This document shows, piece after piece, positions 35,019-44,312 of a stretch of 64,000 bases of DNA. The notes under the pieces are model-generated. The model ran no database searches, was not told the DNA's origin, and saw nothing but the letters and a program-made list of their open reading frames with translations. The translations under genes were made by a program, and so were the position numbers. How positions within the stretch are numbered: the first letter of the stretch is position 1; every line of letters begins with the position of its first letter. The stretch spans positions 248,001 to 312,000 of the forward strand of contig NZ_JBMPIT010000007.1 in assembly GCF_049341845.1 (NCBI RefSeq). The letters run 5' to 3'. This stretch comes from Curtobacterium guangdongense. GTDB lineage: Bacteria > Actinomycetota > Actinomycetes > Actinomycetales > Microbacteriaceae.

Positions 35019-35809
35019 CCCAACGCGTGCACCGCTTCGGGGATGCGCGGTGGACGTCGGCGGAGCAGCACGATCACCGGCATCGCGCCGAGCAGCAGCG
35101 CGACCGCGGCCGGGACGTCGACCGCGCCGACCAGGCCGGTCGCGTCGGGTGCCTGCCCGTGCACGAGCAGGGTGACGAGGACCGCCGGTGCGGCGATCGC
35201 GAGCGTCAGTGGGTTCGCCAGGGCGGTCGCCACCGGCATGGACGCACCGGCCCGGCGCATCACCGGGACGGTCATGACGCTGCCGCCGACACCCAGGAAC
35301 GCCGCGACCGCTCCGACCGGGAGGCCGAGCACCGTCCGCATGCCGTTCCCGCCGGGCGTGCTGCCGGACACCACGGCCGTGGGGCGCGTTCCGAGGGTCG
35401 GCTCACGTCGGGACCGGGGACCCCGCTCGCGTCGGAAGAACCCGGGGCGGACGAGCAGGTCGACCACGGTGGCCCCGACGTACGCGACGAAGCCCCACCG
35501 CAGGAGCGCATCAGGCGCGAACCGAGCGGCTGCCGCGCCGACCGCACCCCCGAGGACGAGCAGCGCGAAGAGTCCGGTGCGTCCGCGGAGTCCCCGGAGG
35601 ACGACGCGCTTCGTGGATGCCGTCGCCACTGCGGCGTTCACGAGCATCACGAGCGCGGAGGTCGCCGTCGCCACGCGGACCGCATCGCCTCCGAGTGCGG
35701 CATCGGCGACGGTGATGATCGGGACCGTCACGAACCCGCCGCCGAAGCCGAACAACACGGTCGTCAGCCCGACGAGGACCCCGATGAGCGCGAGCACGAA
35801 GAACGTCAT
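34970..35809 (-). CDS. Sulfite exporter TauE/SafE (TSUP) family protein
   Basis: This 279-residue protein has about eight membrane helices and the paired TSUP motifs (VGLTTVLFGFGGGFVTVP, about 10-27; VAAFLGVGGSVMTVPVM, about 165-181). The family moves sulfite, sulfoacetate or related organosulfur anions. I chose ATG 35809 because it starts the first membrane helix. The 3' end overlaps the DUF805 gene. Substrate is unknown. Confidence 0.82.
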   Translation of the reverse strand: MTFFVLALIGVLVGLTTVLFGFGGGFVTVPIITVADAALGGDAVRVATATSALVMLVNAAVATASTKRVVLRGLRGRTGLFALLVLGGAVGAAAARFAPDALLRWGFVAYVGATVVDLLVRPGFFRRERGPRSRREPTLGTRPTAVVSGSTPGGNGMRTVLGLPVGAVAAFLGVGGSVMTVPVMRRAGASMPVATALANPLTLAIAAPAVLVTLLVHGQAPDATGLVGAVDVPAAVALLLGAMPVIVLLRRRPPRIPEAVHALGYVVLLGAAGVAVAVS

Positions 35810-35886
35810 GGCATCCAGTCCAGCGCCGACCGTGGTGGCAAGCAATCGATGTTCCGTCGCAGGCCTTCGAGAGTTAGCCTCGACGG

Positions 35887-36642
35887 GTGCGCAACGTCCG
35901 GGTCGAGGACCACGATCACCTGCCGCTCGACGTCCTGCCCATCGGGACCGAGTACCCGCCCGACTTCCTGCTCGCCCGGCACGCGCACCGGCGCGCTCAG
36001 GTGCTCTACGGTGCCAGCGGGACGATGCTCGTCGAGACGGACGAGGGGTCGTGGACGGTGCCGACCGACCGTGCGGTGCTGATCCCTCCGGGGGTCCAGC
36101 ACGAGGTCAGGATGCTCGACGTCACCACGTGGAGCCTCTACGTCGAGCCGGACGCGGTGCCGTGGTGGCCGACCTCGTGCACGGTCGTCGAGGTGGGACC
36201 ACTCCTGCGTGAACTCCTCCGCGCGGCGTTCGACCTGCCGCTCGACCTCGACGTGCACGGCCGTGACGGCGCGGTGCTCGACCTCGCGCTGCACGAACTC
36301 GAGCGCGTGGCGCCCGTCCCGCTGTCCATCCGGCTGCCGGCGGAGGGCGTCCTCCGCGACCTGTGCCGCGCGTACCTGGCCGACCCCGACGTGCACGTGA
36401 CGAACGCGGACTGGGCGAGCCGGGCCTCCGTGAGCGGTCGGACGCTCGACCGGCGGTTCCGGGCGGCCACGGGGGTGGGGCCCGCGGTGTGGCGCGTGCG
36501 TGCGCGACTGCTGGCGAGCCTCCCGGCCCTCCGCACGACGTCCGTGACGGACGTCGCGGGCCGACTCGGCTACGCCACCCCCGCCGCGTTCACCGCGGCG
36601 TTCACCCGTGCGTTCGGGGTGCCGCCGTCGCGGTTCCGCTGA
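35887..36642 (+). CDS. AraC-family transcriptional regulator with cupin sensor
   Basis: This 251-residue protein has an N-terminal cupin-like sensor (about 10-90: HRRAQVLYGASGTM, DRAVLIPPGVQHEV) and a C-terminal AraC pair of helix-turn-helix motifs (about 155-250: ASRASVSGRTLDRRFRAATG, VTDVAGRLGYATPAAFTAAF). TAGCCT (35875-35880) is 6 nt before the GTG, pointing to a leaderless mRNA. It is divergent from the TSUP gene and may control it. Confidence 0.85.
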   Translation: MRNVRVEDHDHLPLDVLPIGTEYPPDFLLARHAHRRAQVLYGASGTMLVETDEGSWTVPTDRAVLIPPGVQHEVRMLDVTTWSLYVEPDAVPWWPTSCTVVEVGPLLRELLRAAFDLPLDLDVHGRDGAVLDLALHELERVAPVPLSIRLPAEGVLRDLCRAYLADPDVHVTNADWASRASVSGRTLDRRFRAATGVGPAVWRVRARLLASLPALRTTSVTDVAGRLGYATPAAFTAAFTRAFGVPPSRFR

Positions 36643-36648
36643 GGCCTT

Positions 36649-36790
36649 GACGAATGCTGCTCGCGGGCGCTCGAACGCGCCGGACTCATCACCCGTGAAC
36701 GGCAGGGGCAGTGGCGGACGTGCCGCCTCCGTCCCGGCGCCGTCGACGAGCTCAGCGCATGGCTGGGCGCTGCTGGCGACCCCGAAGGAG
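36649..36790 (+). pseudogene. Remnant of ArsR-family regulator (C-terminal half)
   Basis: In one frame the DNA reads SRALERAGLITRERQGQWRT followed by CRLRPGAVDELSAWLG, the recognition-helix/wing and tail typical of ArsR regulators. There is no start codon or N-terminal half, and the frame drifts into noncoding sequence after about 36790. It begins 7 bp after the AraC gene. Confidence 0.5.
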
Positions 36791-36974
36791 TTCTTCCAGC
36801 TGCCCTCCTGACGGTTGCTGCACACGGAACCGGTCCGGACCACCCCCCGGTACTGGGGCTGTGTGCGCACCCCGTCGCTTGTGAGCATCGTTCGGCGGCG
36901 TGTTCAGGGCGCGTCGCCGAACGGTCCGCACCGGACCGGCGGTCCGCGCCGTCCTCCGCGGGAGCAGGGGAACG
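36791..36974. other. Noncoding stretch before lectin-peptidase gene
   Basis: Together with the ArsR remnant this makes a 332-base gap between genes. I see no further gene here; the end carries the ribosome site (GGAGCAGGGG) of the lectin-peptidase gene. Confidence 0.4.
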
Positions 36975-38135
36975 ATGCGCAGCACCAGGATCTGGACCAG
37001 GACCGTCACGGCCGTCACCGTGATGGCGATCGCCCTCGCCGGGATCGTCGTGACGGCGGCACCGGCGCAGGCGGCGACCTACACGGGACTGCTTCCGGCC
37101 GGCTCGAAGCTCTACCCGGGTGACTCGCTGACCTCGGCGAACGGGCAGTACCGCCTGGTGATGCAGGGCGACGGCAACCTCGTCGAGTACGGCATCGGCA
37201 ACGTGGTCCTCTGGGCGTCCAACACCGCGAACAAGCCAAGCGCCGTCGCGGTCGCCCGGATGGACGGGTACCTCGTGCTGACCATGAACGGCGGCATCTT
37301 CGCCAAGTGGGGGCCGAACGGGTACGCGTCGAAGGGGTTCTCCGTCGAGCCGGACGGGTCCATGCGCACCACCGACACTGCGGGCGTCGTCCGCTGGCAG
37401 CTCACCGCCTTCCAGAACCGCGTCCCCGCCGGGACCGTCCTGAAGGCCGGCACGACGCTCCGCTCCGACGCCAGCACCGCCCGCGTGCTGACCATGCAGG
37501 CAGACGGCAACCTCGTGCTCTACGTCAACGGCCGTGCTGCGTGGTCGACGAAGACCTACCGGAACCCGGGCGCGTGGACAGCGGTGCAGACCGACGGCAA
37601 CCTCGTCGTCTACCGCGCGGACGGGCGGGCCATCTGGTCGACACGCACCTACCGTGCCGGAGGCGGACAGCTGCTCGTGCAGGTCGACGGCAACGTCGTC
37701 CTCTACGGCAAGGCGGGCACCCGGTCGTGGTCGTCGAAGCCGGTCACCACGCTGCTGTGGCCCGTCGTGAGCAGCACCATCAGCGGCCGCTACGGTGACG
37801 ACCGGGGCGCCGGGCACGTGCCGCGCTACCACCAGGGGACCGACGCCGCGGTGAAGACCGGGACGCCGGTGTACTCGTCCGGCCCGGGGACGGTGACGAA
37901 GACCGTCGCGAACGACCCGTCCTACGGCAACTACGTCGTGGTGACCTACGGCGTGACCACGGTGCTCACGGCGCACCTCAGCGTGATCGAGGTCTCCACG
38001 GGGCAGGTCGTCGGCGCCGAGCAGGAGATCGCGAAGTCGGGGAACACCGGGCAGTCGACGGGGCCGCACGTGCACGTCGAGACACGGGTGAACGGGACGC
38101 TGCAGGACCCGCTGACGGTGCTGCGCTTCCGGTAG
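36975..38135 (+). CDS. Secreted B-lectin / M23 peptidase fusion
   Basis: This 386-residue exported protein has a signal peptide (1-33, ending AQA), two bulb-type mannose-lectin domains (about 36-140 and 148-258) and a C-terminal M23 metallopeptidase domain (about 265-386). Sugar-binding QxDxNxVxY motifs are intact four times (MQGDGNLVEY, MQADGNLVLY, VQTDGNLVVY, VQVDGNVVLY). The zinc ligands of M23 are present (His286 and Asp290 in HQGTD; His367 in HVHVE). M23 enzymes cut peptidoglycan cross-bridges. The lectin half may target mannose-type surface sugars, as in LlpA-like lectin bacteriocins, or self cell-wall polymers. A role in killing is inferred only. Confidence 0.8.
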   Translation: MRSTRIWTRTVTAVTVMAIALAGIVVTAAPAQAATYTGLLPAGSKLYPGDSLTSANGQYRLVMQGDGNLVEYGIGNVVLWASNTANKPSAVAVARMDGYLVLTMNGGIFAKWGPNGYASKGFSVEPDGSMRTTDTAGVVRWQLTAFQNRVPAGTVLKAGTTLRSDASTARVLTMQADGNLVLYVNGRAAWSTKTYRNPGAWTAVQTDGNLVVYRADGRAIWSTRTYRAGGGQLLVQVDGNVVLYGKAGTRSWSSKPVTTLLWPVVSSTISGRYGDDRGAGHVPRYHQGTDAAVKTGTPVYSSGPGTVTKTVANDPSYGNYVVVTYGVTTVLTAHLSVIEVSTGQVVGAEQEIAKSGNTGQSTGPHVHVETRVNGTLQDPLTVLRFR

Positions 38136-38173
38136 GTCGCGCGAGCGTCGGGCGCCAGGCGCCGCCGCCGACG

Positions 38174-38236
38174 GGTCGAGTGCGCGGAAACGAAGGCCCG
38201 CAGCCGCACGGAGGCACCGTTCCTGCGCACTCGACC
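38174..38236. terminator. Long-armed hairpin between convergent genes
   Basis: GGTCGAGTGCGC (38174-38185) pairs with GCGCACTCGACC (38225-38236), extended by GGAA / TTCC inside. It separates the lectin-peptidase gene from the GntR gene, but the loop of about 30 nt is long for an intrinsic terminator. Confidence 0.5.
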
Positions 38237-38246
38237 GCGGGAGACT

Positions 38247-38981
38247 TCAGATCGCGGGGCCCGCGGACCGCAGGGCATCGGCACGGTCGGGCGACGACCG
38301 CGCCGCGTACCCGATGCGGCTCTCGCGGACGTGCCACCCCATCCGCTCCGCCGCCGCATCCACGTCGCCGGCGTCGATCGCCGCGAGGATGCGCCGGTGC
38401 TCCGGCCACAGCCGCTTGCCACGGGAGAACGTGTCCGTGGCGTACAACCACTCGATCTTCCGGGACAACTGCCGGAGCAGCGTCGCGAGCGTCGCACTGC
38501 CGGAGAGTTCGGCGACCAGGAAGTGGAAGCGGTCGTTGAGGTCGACGAGCAGGTCGAGTTCGTCCCGCTCGACCGCGTCGTCGCCGGCGTCCAGGATCGC
38601 GCCGAGCTCGCGCCGGGTCCGCCACCAGTCCTCGGGCGGGGCGTCCCCGTCGAAGAGCGTGCGCGCCCGGGTGGCCGCACGCCGGGCGGTGGCGATCTCG
38701 AGCGACTCCCGCACGGCGAACAGGTCGTCGGCCTCGTCGAACGGGATCGCCGCGATCCGGGAGCCCACGTTCGGCTGCGACACGACGAAGCCCTCGCCCT
38801 CGAGGCCGCGCAACGCCTCGCGCACCGGGACCCGGGAGACGCCGTACCGCTCCGCGAGGAACGCCTCCGTCACCCGGGTCCCGGGCAGCAGCGCGCCGGC
38901 GACGATGTCGCGGCGGATCGCGTCGAGGACGCCGGCACCGTTCAGCACGGTCACGATCGTCTCACGCTGACGACGGCCCAC
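38247..38981 (-). CDS. GntR-family (FCD) regulator of peptide/gamma-glutamyl operon
   Basis: This 244-residue protein has a GntR winged helix (about 15-80: VLDAIRRDIVAGALLPGTRV, SRVPVREALRGLEGEGFVV) and an FCD metal-binding effector domain (about 90-230: VDLNDRFHFLVAELSG, WPEHRRILAAIDAGDVDAAA). It begins 10 bp after the stop of the ABC ATPase and so closes the minus-strand operon. Two GntR-like dyads exactly 30 bp apart upstream of the first gene (46032-46072) are likely targets. Confidence 0.85.
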   Translation of the reverse strand: MGRRQRETIVTVLNGAGVLDAIRRDIVAGALLPGTRVTEAFLAERYGVSRVPVREALRGLEGEGFVVSQPNVGSRIAAIPFDEADDLFAVRESLEIATARRAATRARTLFDGDAPPEDWWRTRRELGAILDAGDDAVERDELDLLVDLNDRFHFLVAELSGSATLATLLRQLSRKIEWLYATDTFSRGKRLWPEHRRILAAIDAGDVDAAAERMGWHVRESRIGYAARSSPDRADALRSAGPAI

Positions 38982-38991
38982 GGCGAGCGCG

Positions 38992-40644
38992 TCACGCGGC
39001 GTGCTCCGCCAGTGCCCGACCGGGGATCGCGTCGAGCAGGTCCCGTGTGTACTGCTCAGCGGGGGCGTCGAACACCTGCGCGACCGACCCGTGCTCCACG
39101 ACCTTCCCGCGGCGCATCACCACGACGTCGTCCGCGATGCGCCTGACCACTCCGAGGTCGTGGGTGATGAACAGGTAGCTCAGACCGAGACGGTCCTGCA
39201 GGTCGTCGAGCAGCGCCAGGATCTGCTCCTGCACGAGGACGTCGAGCGCGGAGACCGCCTCGTCGAGGATGAGCAGCTCCGGCTCGAGTGCGAGCGCACG
39301 GGCGATCGCGACGCGCTGCCGCTGGCCGCCGGACAACTCGTTCGGGCGGAGCTGCGCGACCGTGCGTGGCAGGGCGACCTGGTCGAGCAGCGTCGCGACC
39401 CGCTCGGTGCGGGACGCCCGGTCGCCGATCCCGAACACGCGCAGGGGCTCGTCGATGATCCGCTCGATCGTCGACGTCGGGTCGAGGGAACCGTACGGGT
39501 CCTGGAACACCGGCTGCACCCGACGACGGACGCTCCGCCGTTCGGCACCGCGCGCGGTCCCGATCGAGAGCCCGTCGACGAGCGCACTGCCCGACGTCGG
39601 TGTCTCGAGCCCCAGGACGATCCTGGCGACCGTCGTCTTGCCCGACCCGGACTCCCCGACGACCGCGGTGGTGGTGCCGCGTCGGACGGTGAACGAGACG
39701 CCGTCGGACGCGCGGAGGGTCCCGGCCCCGCGCCCGCGCAGCTTGTACTCCTTCACCAGGTCCGACACGACGAGGATCGGTTCACCGGCGGCCACCGGCT
39801 CCGGCGCGACGCCCGTCAGCGCGGGTGCCGCCGCGATGAGCCGCTTCGTGTACTCGTGCTGCGGGTTCCGGAGGATGTCCTCCGGCGCACCCTGCTCGAC
39901 GACCTCGCCGTCGAGCATCACGACGACGCGGTCGGTCCGGTCCGCCGCGACCCCGAGGTCGTGCGTCACGAAGAGCAGCGTCGTGCCGTGCTGGTCCACC
40001 AGGGTCTGCAAGTGGTCGAGGATCTGCCGCTGCACCGTCACGTCGAGGGCGCTGGTCGGCTCGTCGGCGATGAGCAGTTCCGGCTGGCGGGCGAGCGCGA
40101 TCGCGATGAGGATGCGCTGCCGCATGCCGCCGGAGAACTCGTGCGGGTACTGGTCCGCCCGTCGCGCGGCCTCCGGGATCCCGGCCTCGGTCATGAGCTC
40201 CACGACGCGCTGTCGGACCGCCGCACGGCCGCGGAGCCCGCCGGCGCGGAGCGAGTCGGCGATCTGCGCGCCGACCTTCATCGCGGGGTTGAGGTTGGTC
40301 GACGGGTCCTGCGGCACGAGCCCGATGCGTCCGCCGCGGACCGGGCGCATGGTGGCCTCGTCCGCTCCGGAGACGTCGAGGTCGCCGAGGCGGATCGATC
40401 CGTCCGTGATCCGTCCGGCTCCGGGCAGCAACCGGAGCACCGCCGCGATCAACGTCGACTTGCCGGATCCGGACTGGCCGACGATCGCGACGCGCTCACC
40501 GCGACGGACGTCGAGGTCGACGCCGTGCAGCACCTCGGTGCCGCCGAACGCGACGCGCAGGTCGCGGATGGTCAGCAAGGGGGCGGACGGGAGGCTCGGG
40601 TCGGCTCCGGTGGGCATCGTGCGGTCCTCAGCGTCCTGCGGCAT
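38992..40644 (-). CDS. Fused dipeptide-type ABC transporter ATPase (DppD-DppF fusion)
   Basis: This 550-residue protein contains two complete ATPase domains. The first (about 20-265) has Walker A GQSGSGKST and LSGGMRQR-type signature (FSGGMRQRILIA). The second (about 285-535) has GESGSGKTT and LSGGQRQRVAIA. The fused form powers oligopeptide importers and occurs with single SBP and two permeases, as here. It overlaps the gamma-glutamyltransferase gene by 17 bp. Confidence 0.88.
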   Translation of the reverse strand: MPQDAEDRTMPTGADPSLPSAPLLTIRDLRVAFGGTEVLHGVDLDVRRGERVAIVGQSGSGKSTLIAAVLRLLPGAGRITDGSIRLGDLDVSGADEATMRPVRGGRIGLVPQDPSTNLNPAMKVGAQIADSLRAGGLRGRAAVRQRVVELMTEAGIPEAARRADQYPHEFSGGMRQRILIAIALARQPELLIADEPTSALDVTVQRQILDHLQTLVDQHGTTLLFVTHDLGVAADRTDRVVVMLDGEVVEQGAPEDILRNPQHEYTKRLIAAAPALTGVAPEPVAAGEPILVVSDLVKEYKLRGRGAGTLRASDGVSFTVRRGTTTAVVGESGSGKTTVARIVLGLETPTSGSALVDGLSIGTARGAERRSVRRRVQPVFQDPYGSLDPTSTIERIIDEPLRVFGIGDRASRTERVATLLDQVALPRTVAQLRPNELSGGQRQRVAIARALALEPELLILDEAVSALDVLVQEQILALLDDLQDRLGLSYLFITHDLGVVRRIADDVVVMRRGKVVEHGSVAQVFDAPAEQYTRDLLDAIPGRALAEHAA

Positions 40645-42484
40645 GTCCCTGTGCTCCTCTCGGGTTGGCTGCGGCGCCCAGGACGCCGGTTGCTGGGTCG
40701 CGCGTCACGCACGACAGGCGGCCGAGCGCCCAGTCGCCGGCTCGGGTGACGACGTGGCCGAGTTCCTCGAGGCCGGCGATCACGTCCTCGCCGAGGCGGT
40801 CCTCGACGACGAGACCGCCCGGGGTCCAGGTCCGCGGCCAGAACGACCCGGGGAACGAGGTCGTGTGCAGTGCGGGCGCGTCGATGGCCTGCTGGGGGGA
40901 GTACCCGCCGACGATCGTGCGGAGCAGGAAGAGCAGCTGCCACTGGTCCTGCTGGTCGCCGCCGGGGGAGCCGAGCGCCACGACGGGCGCGCCGTCACGG
41001 AGCACGAGCGTCGGGGTCAGGGTCGTGCGAGGACGCTCGCCCGGGCGGAGCGTCGACGCGGTGCCCTCCTCGAGCCAGGTCATCTGCATGCGGGTGCCGA
41101 GGCAGAACCCGAGTTCGGGGACCGTCGGGGAGGACTGCAGCCAGCCGCCGGACGGTGTCGCGCTGACGATGTTCCCCCAGCGGTCGACGACGTCGATGTG
41201 GACCGTGTCGCCGCGGGTCTCGCCCGTTTCCATCACGATCGGCTCACCACGATCCTCGACGGGTGCCGGGACGGTCGGTTCGCCGACGCCGGCGACGGGT
41301 TCGCCGCCCGGTGTGTACGTCTCGCGGAGCGGCGGGAGCGTGCTCGGGCCGTCGGCGGTCGTCCCCGGGCGGAACTCGTGGGACGCGCGGTCGCCGATCA
41401 GCGCACGACGGGCATCGGTGTACGCGTCGCCCAGCAGTTCGTCCATCGGGACGTCGTGGTCGCCGTAGTACGCCTCGCGGTCGGCCATGGCGAGCTTCTG
41501 CGCCTCGACGATCGTGTGCGCTCCCGCGACGGTCGACGGGTCGAGCAGCGCGTCGTCGAAGGGCTCGAGCATCCGCAGGGTCTGCAGCAGTGCGGGACCC
41601 TGCCCCCACGGGCCGGTCTTCGCGACCGTGTACCCGCGGAACTCGGCGGTCGTCGCGGGCTCGTAGGACGCCCGGAACGCGGCCATGTCGCTCGCGCGGA
41701 TGACGCCGGCGTGGTCGGTGCCCGAGGCGTGCCGGTGCGGGGCGCGCACGAACCGGTCGATCGCCTCCGCCACGAACCCGCTCGACCACGCATCGCGCGC
41801 AGCGTCGATGCGGGCGACACGGTCGTCCGCGCTGCCACCCGTGTGGGCGGAGCCGGCGTCGACGAGCCGGTCGAGCACCGCAGCCCACGTCTCGTTGCGG
41901 ATGACGCTCCCGGGGACCGGCACCGTGCCTCCCGGCAGCCACCGAGCAGCGGAGGACGGCCAGTGGTCCCGGAACAGGTCCTGGACCGTCGCGATCGTGG
42001 CGACCACGCGGGGCGCGACCGGGTGGCCGTCGCGCGCGTAGCCGATGGCGAAGGCGAGGACGTCGGCCAGTTCCCACGTGCCGTGGTCGCGGAGCAGCAG
42101 GAGCCAGGCATCGACGGCACCGGGCACGGCGGCCGCGAGTGCGCCGGAGCCGGGGACCAGGTCGAGGCCCTCGGCACGGAAGTGTTCCGGGGTCGCGCCG
42201 GCCGGTGCCGGACCCTGGCCGACCAGGACGGTCGGTGTCTTGTCCTCGGCGGTGGCGAAGACGGCGGTCATGTCGCCGCCCGGGCCGTTGAGGTGCGGCT
42301 CGACGACGTGCAGGACGAACGCGCCGGCGACGGCGGCGTCGAATGCGTTGCCGCCGCGCTCCAGGACGGCCTGCGCGCTCGCGGTGGCGATCCAGTGCGT
42401 GGCGGCGGCCATGCCGAACGTGCCCTGCAGGTCGGGACGTGTGGTGTGGGCGCTCGGCTGGACGAAGGCGGGGTTGGTGCTCAT
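40628..42484 (-). CDS. Gamma-glutamyltransferase family protein
   Basis: This 618-residue Ntn hydrolase precursor matches the GGT family over its length, opening with FGMAAATHWIATASAQAVLE and GGNAFDAAVAGAFVLHVVEP. The autoprocessing/catalytic Thr427 is in GDTVHIDVVDRWGN, and the downstream SGGWLQSSP and GSPGGDQQ oxyanion parts are visible. No signal peptide is evident, so it probably acts in the cytoplasm on imported glutathione or gamma-glutamyl peptides. It lies inside a dipeptide ABC operon, a set reminiscent of gsiABCD with its linked hydrolase in E. coli. ATG 42484 is chosen; GTG 42493 is possible. Confidence 0.82.
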   Translation of the reverse strand: MSTNPAFVQPSAHTTRPDLQGTFGMAAATHWIATASAQAVLERGGNAFDAAVAGAFVLHVVEPHLNGPGGDMTAVFATAEDKTPTVLVGQGPAPAGATPEHFRAEGLDLVPGSGALAAAVPGAVDAWLLLLRDHGTWELADVLAFAIGYARDGHPVAPRVVATIATVQDLFRDHWPSSAARWLPGGTVPVPGSVIRNETWAAVLDRLVDAGSAHTGGSADDRVARIDAARDAWSSGFVAEAIDRFVRAPHRHASGTDHAGVIRASDMAAFRASYEPATTAEFRGYTVAKTGPWGQGPALLQTLRMLEPFDDALLDPSTVAGAHTIVEAQKLAMADREAYYGDHDVPMDELLGDAYTDARRALIGDRASHEFRPGTTADGPSTLPPLRETYTPGGEPVAGVGEPTVPAPVEDRGEPIVMETGETRGDTVHIDVVDRWGNIVSATPSGGWLQSSPTVPELGFCLGTRMQMTWLEEGTASTLRPGERPRTTLTPTLVLRDGAPVVALGSPGGDQQDQWQLLFLLRTIVGGYSPQQAIDAPALHTTSFPGSFWPRTWTPGGLVVEDRLGEDVIAGLEELGHVVTRAGDWALGRLSCVTRDPATGVLGAAANPRGAQGHAAGR

Positions 42485-42489
42485 GGTGC

Positions 42490-43362
42490 TCACTTGCGGT
42501 CCGATGCGGTCGGGTCGAGGGCGTCGCGCAGGGCGTCCCCGAACAGGTTGAAGCCGAGGCAGATCACGGCGATGGCGATGCCGGGGACCACTGCGGCCCA
42601 TGGTGCCTGCCCGAGGTACTGCTGCGCGTCCGAGAGCATGATGCCGAGGCTCGGGGTCGGGGGCTGGATGCCGAGACCGAGGAACGACAGCAGCGCCTCG
42701 CCGATCACCGCGACCGGCATGATCACCGTCGCCTGGACGATGATCGCGGAGACGCAGTTCGGCAGGACGTGCTGCGCGATGATCCGGGCACCACCGGCGT
42801 CGAGGGTCTTCGCGCTCGTCACGAAGTCGGCGCTCGTGATGCGCAGCGTCTCACCGCGGACGATGCGGATCATCGCCGGGACGTGCGAGACGCCGATCGC
42901 GATGACGGCGTTCGACAGGCTGGGGCCGCTGATCGCCGCGAGGCCGACCGCGATGATGAGGAACGGGAACGCCAGGGCGACGTCCGTCAGGCGCGAGATG
43001 ATCGCGTCCAGCCACTTCCAGTAGCCGGCGAGGAGCCCGAGCGGGGTCCCGACGACGACGGCGACGAGCACGGAGAGCGCGCCCACGACGAGGGAGACCT
43101 GCACGCCGTAGAGCGTGCGGGACAGGATGTCGCGGCCGAGGTCGTCGGTGCCGAGGCCGAAGCCGACGGTGAACGGCACCTGGAACGGCAGGTCGAAGTG
43201 CGTCTGCGTCGGGTCGTGCGGCGCGACGAGCGGAGCGGTCAGCGCGGCGAGCACGACGACCGCGAGCATGACGCCGCCGGCGAGCCCGAGGCGGTTCGCC
43301 CTGACCTGCTTCCAGACGCGGCCACGGCTGGAGCCGAGGTCTGTTGCGGTGATGGCCGTCAT
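42490..43362 (-). CDS. Peptide ABC transporter permease (DppC-like)
   Basis: This 290-residue protein has an N-terminal OppC-type domain and about six membrane helices. It carries the GLGTDDLGRDILSRTLYGVQ signature and the EAA loop (TSAKTLDAGGARIIAQHVLP). The ATG at 43362 overlaps the stop of DppB by 4 bp. It forms the channel with DppB. Confidence 0.88.
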   Translation of the reverse strand: MTAITATDLGSSRGRVWKQVRANRLGLAGGVMLAVVVLAALTAPLVAPHDPTQTHFDLPFQVPFTVGFGLGTDDLGRDILSRTLYGVQVSLVVGALSVLVAVVVGTPLGLLAGYWKWLDAIISRLTDVALAFPFLIIAVGLAAISGPSLSNAVIAIGVSHVPAMIRIVRGETLRITSADFVTSAKTLDAGGARIIAQHVLPNCVSAIIVQATVIMPVAVIGEALLSFLGLGIQPPTPSLGIMLSDAQQYLGQAPWAAVVPGIAIAVICLGFNLFGDALRDALDPTASDRK

Positions 43363-44312
43363 CGGGATCCCCCTACGCGGATCTTCGGGTTGATGACCGA
43401 GTACAGGACGTCCACGGCCAGGTTGATCACGACGTAGCCGACCGTGATGACGAGCACGACCGCCTGGATCACCGGGTAGTCGCGGGTGAACACCGAGTCG
43501 AGCGTCAGCTTGCCGAACCCGGGCAGCGCGAAGATGCGCTCGGTGACGACGGCGCCCGAGATGAGCCCGCCGAGCTGTAGCCCGACGATGGTGACGACCA
43601 CGATCATCGAGTTCCGGAGGCCGTAGCGGAACAGCACCCGGCCGCGGCCGAGCCCCTTCGCCCGTGCGGTCCGGACGAAGTCGGTCTTCATCGTCTCGAT
43701 CATCGACGCACGGGTCTGCCGCATGATCACGGCCGCGAGCGAGGTGCCGAGGATGAGTGCCGGCAGGGTCAGGTGGTAGAGCGCGCTGAGCGGATTCGAC
43801 GTCATCGGGACGTACCCGGACGCCGGGAACCAGCCGAGCCCTGCCGCCAGCCAGACGATCGCCAGGATGCCGAGCCAGAAGTTCGGCACGCTGAGACCGA
43901 CGAGGGCAGCGGCGTTCGCCATCCACTCCGGCCACTGCCCGCGGTAGCGCTCGGCCAGGGTGCCGAGGGCGACCCCGACGAGCACGGCGACGACGATGGC
44001 GTAGAGCGCGAGCCACAGCGTGACGGGGAGCGTCGAACCGATGAGCTCGGTCACCGGGGTGCCCGTGCGGGTCGAGCGGCCGAAGTCGCCCTGGAACGCG
44101 TTCACCAGGAAGCGCCAGTACTGCACGACGATCGAGTCGTCGAGGCCGAGCTGGGCCCGGACCGCGGCGAGCCGTGCAGGGCTCGCCTCCTCGCCGGCGA
44201 GCGCGAGTGCCGGGTCGCCCGGGAGCTGCCGGACGCCGAAGAACACGACGATCGAGGCGAGCACCAGCGTGATCGCCGACTGCCAGATGCGGGTGCTGAC
44301 GTAGCGGATCAC
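43359..44312 (-). CDS. Peptide ABC transporter permease (DppB-like)
   Basis: This 317-residue protein has six membrane helices, the N-terminal PGDPALALAGEEAS segment and the EAA loop (VRTARAKGLGRGRVLFRYGL). Its GTG at 44312 overlaps the stop of the binding-protein gene (GTGA). It matches DppB/OppB in length and order. Confidence 0.88.
   Translation of the reverse strand: MIRYVSTRIWQSAITLVLASIVVFFGVRQLPGDPALALAGEEASPARLAAVRAQLGLDDSIVVQYWRFLVNAFQGDFGRSTRTGTPVTELIGSTLPVTLWLALYAIVVAVLVGVALGTLAERYRGQWPEWMANAAALVGLSVPNFWLGILAIVWLAAGLGWFPASGYVPMTSNPLSALYHLTLPALILGTSLAAVIMRQTRASMIETMKTDFVRTARAKGLGRGRVLFRYGLRNSMIVVVTIVGLQLGGLISGAVVTERIFALPGFGKLTLDSVFTRDYPVIQAVVLVITVGYVVINLAVDVLYSVINPKIRVGGSR

Noticed and set aside
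39269..43024. 1251-codon plus-strand frame over the peptide ABC operon
   Set aside because: Opposite to well-supported ABC and GGT genes; no family motif of its own.
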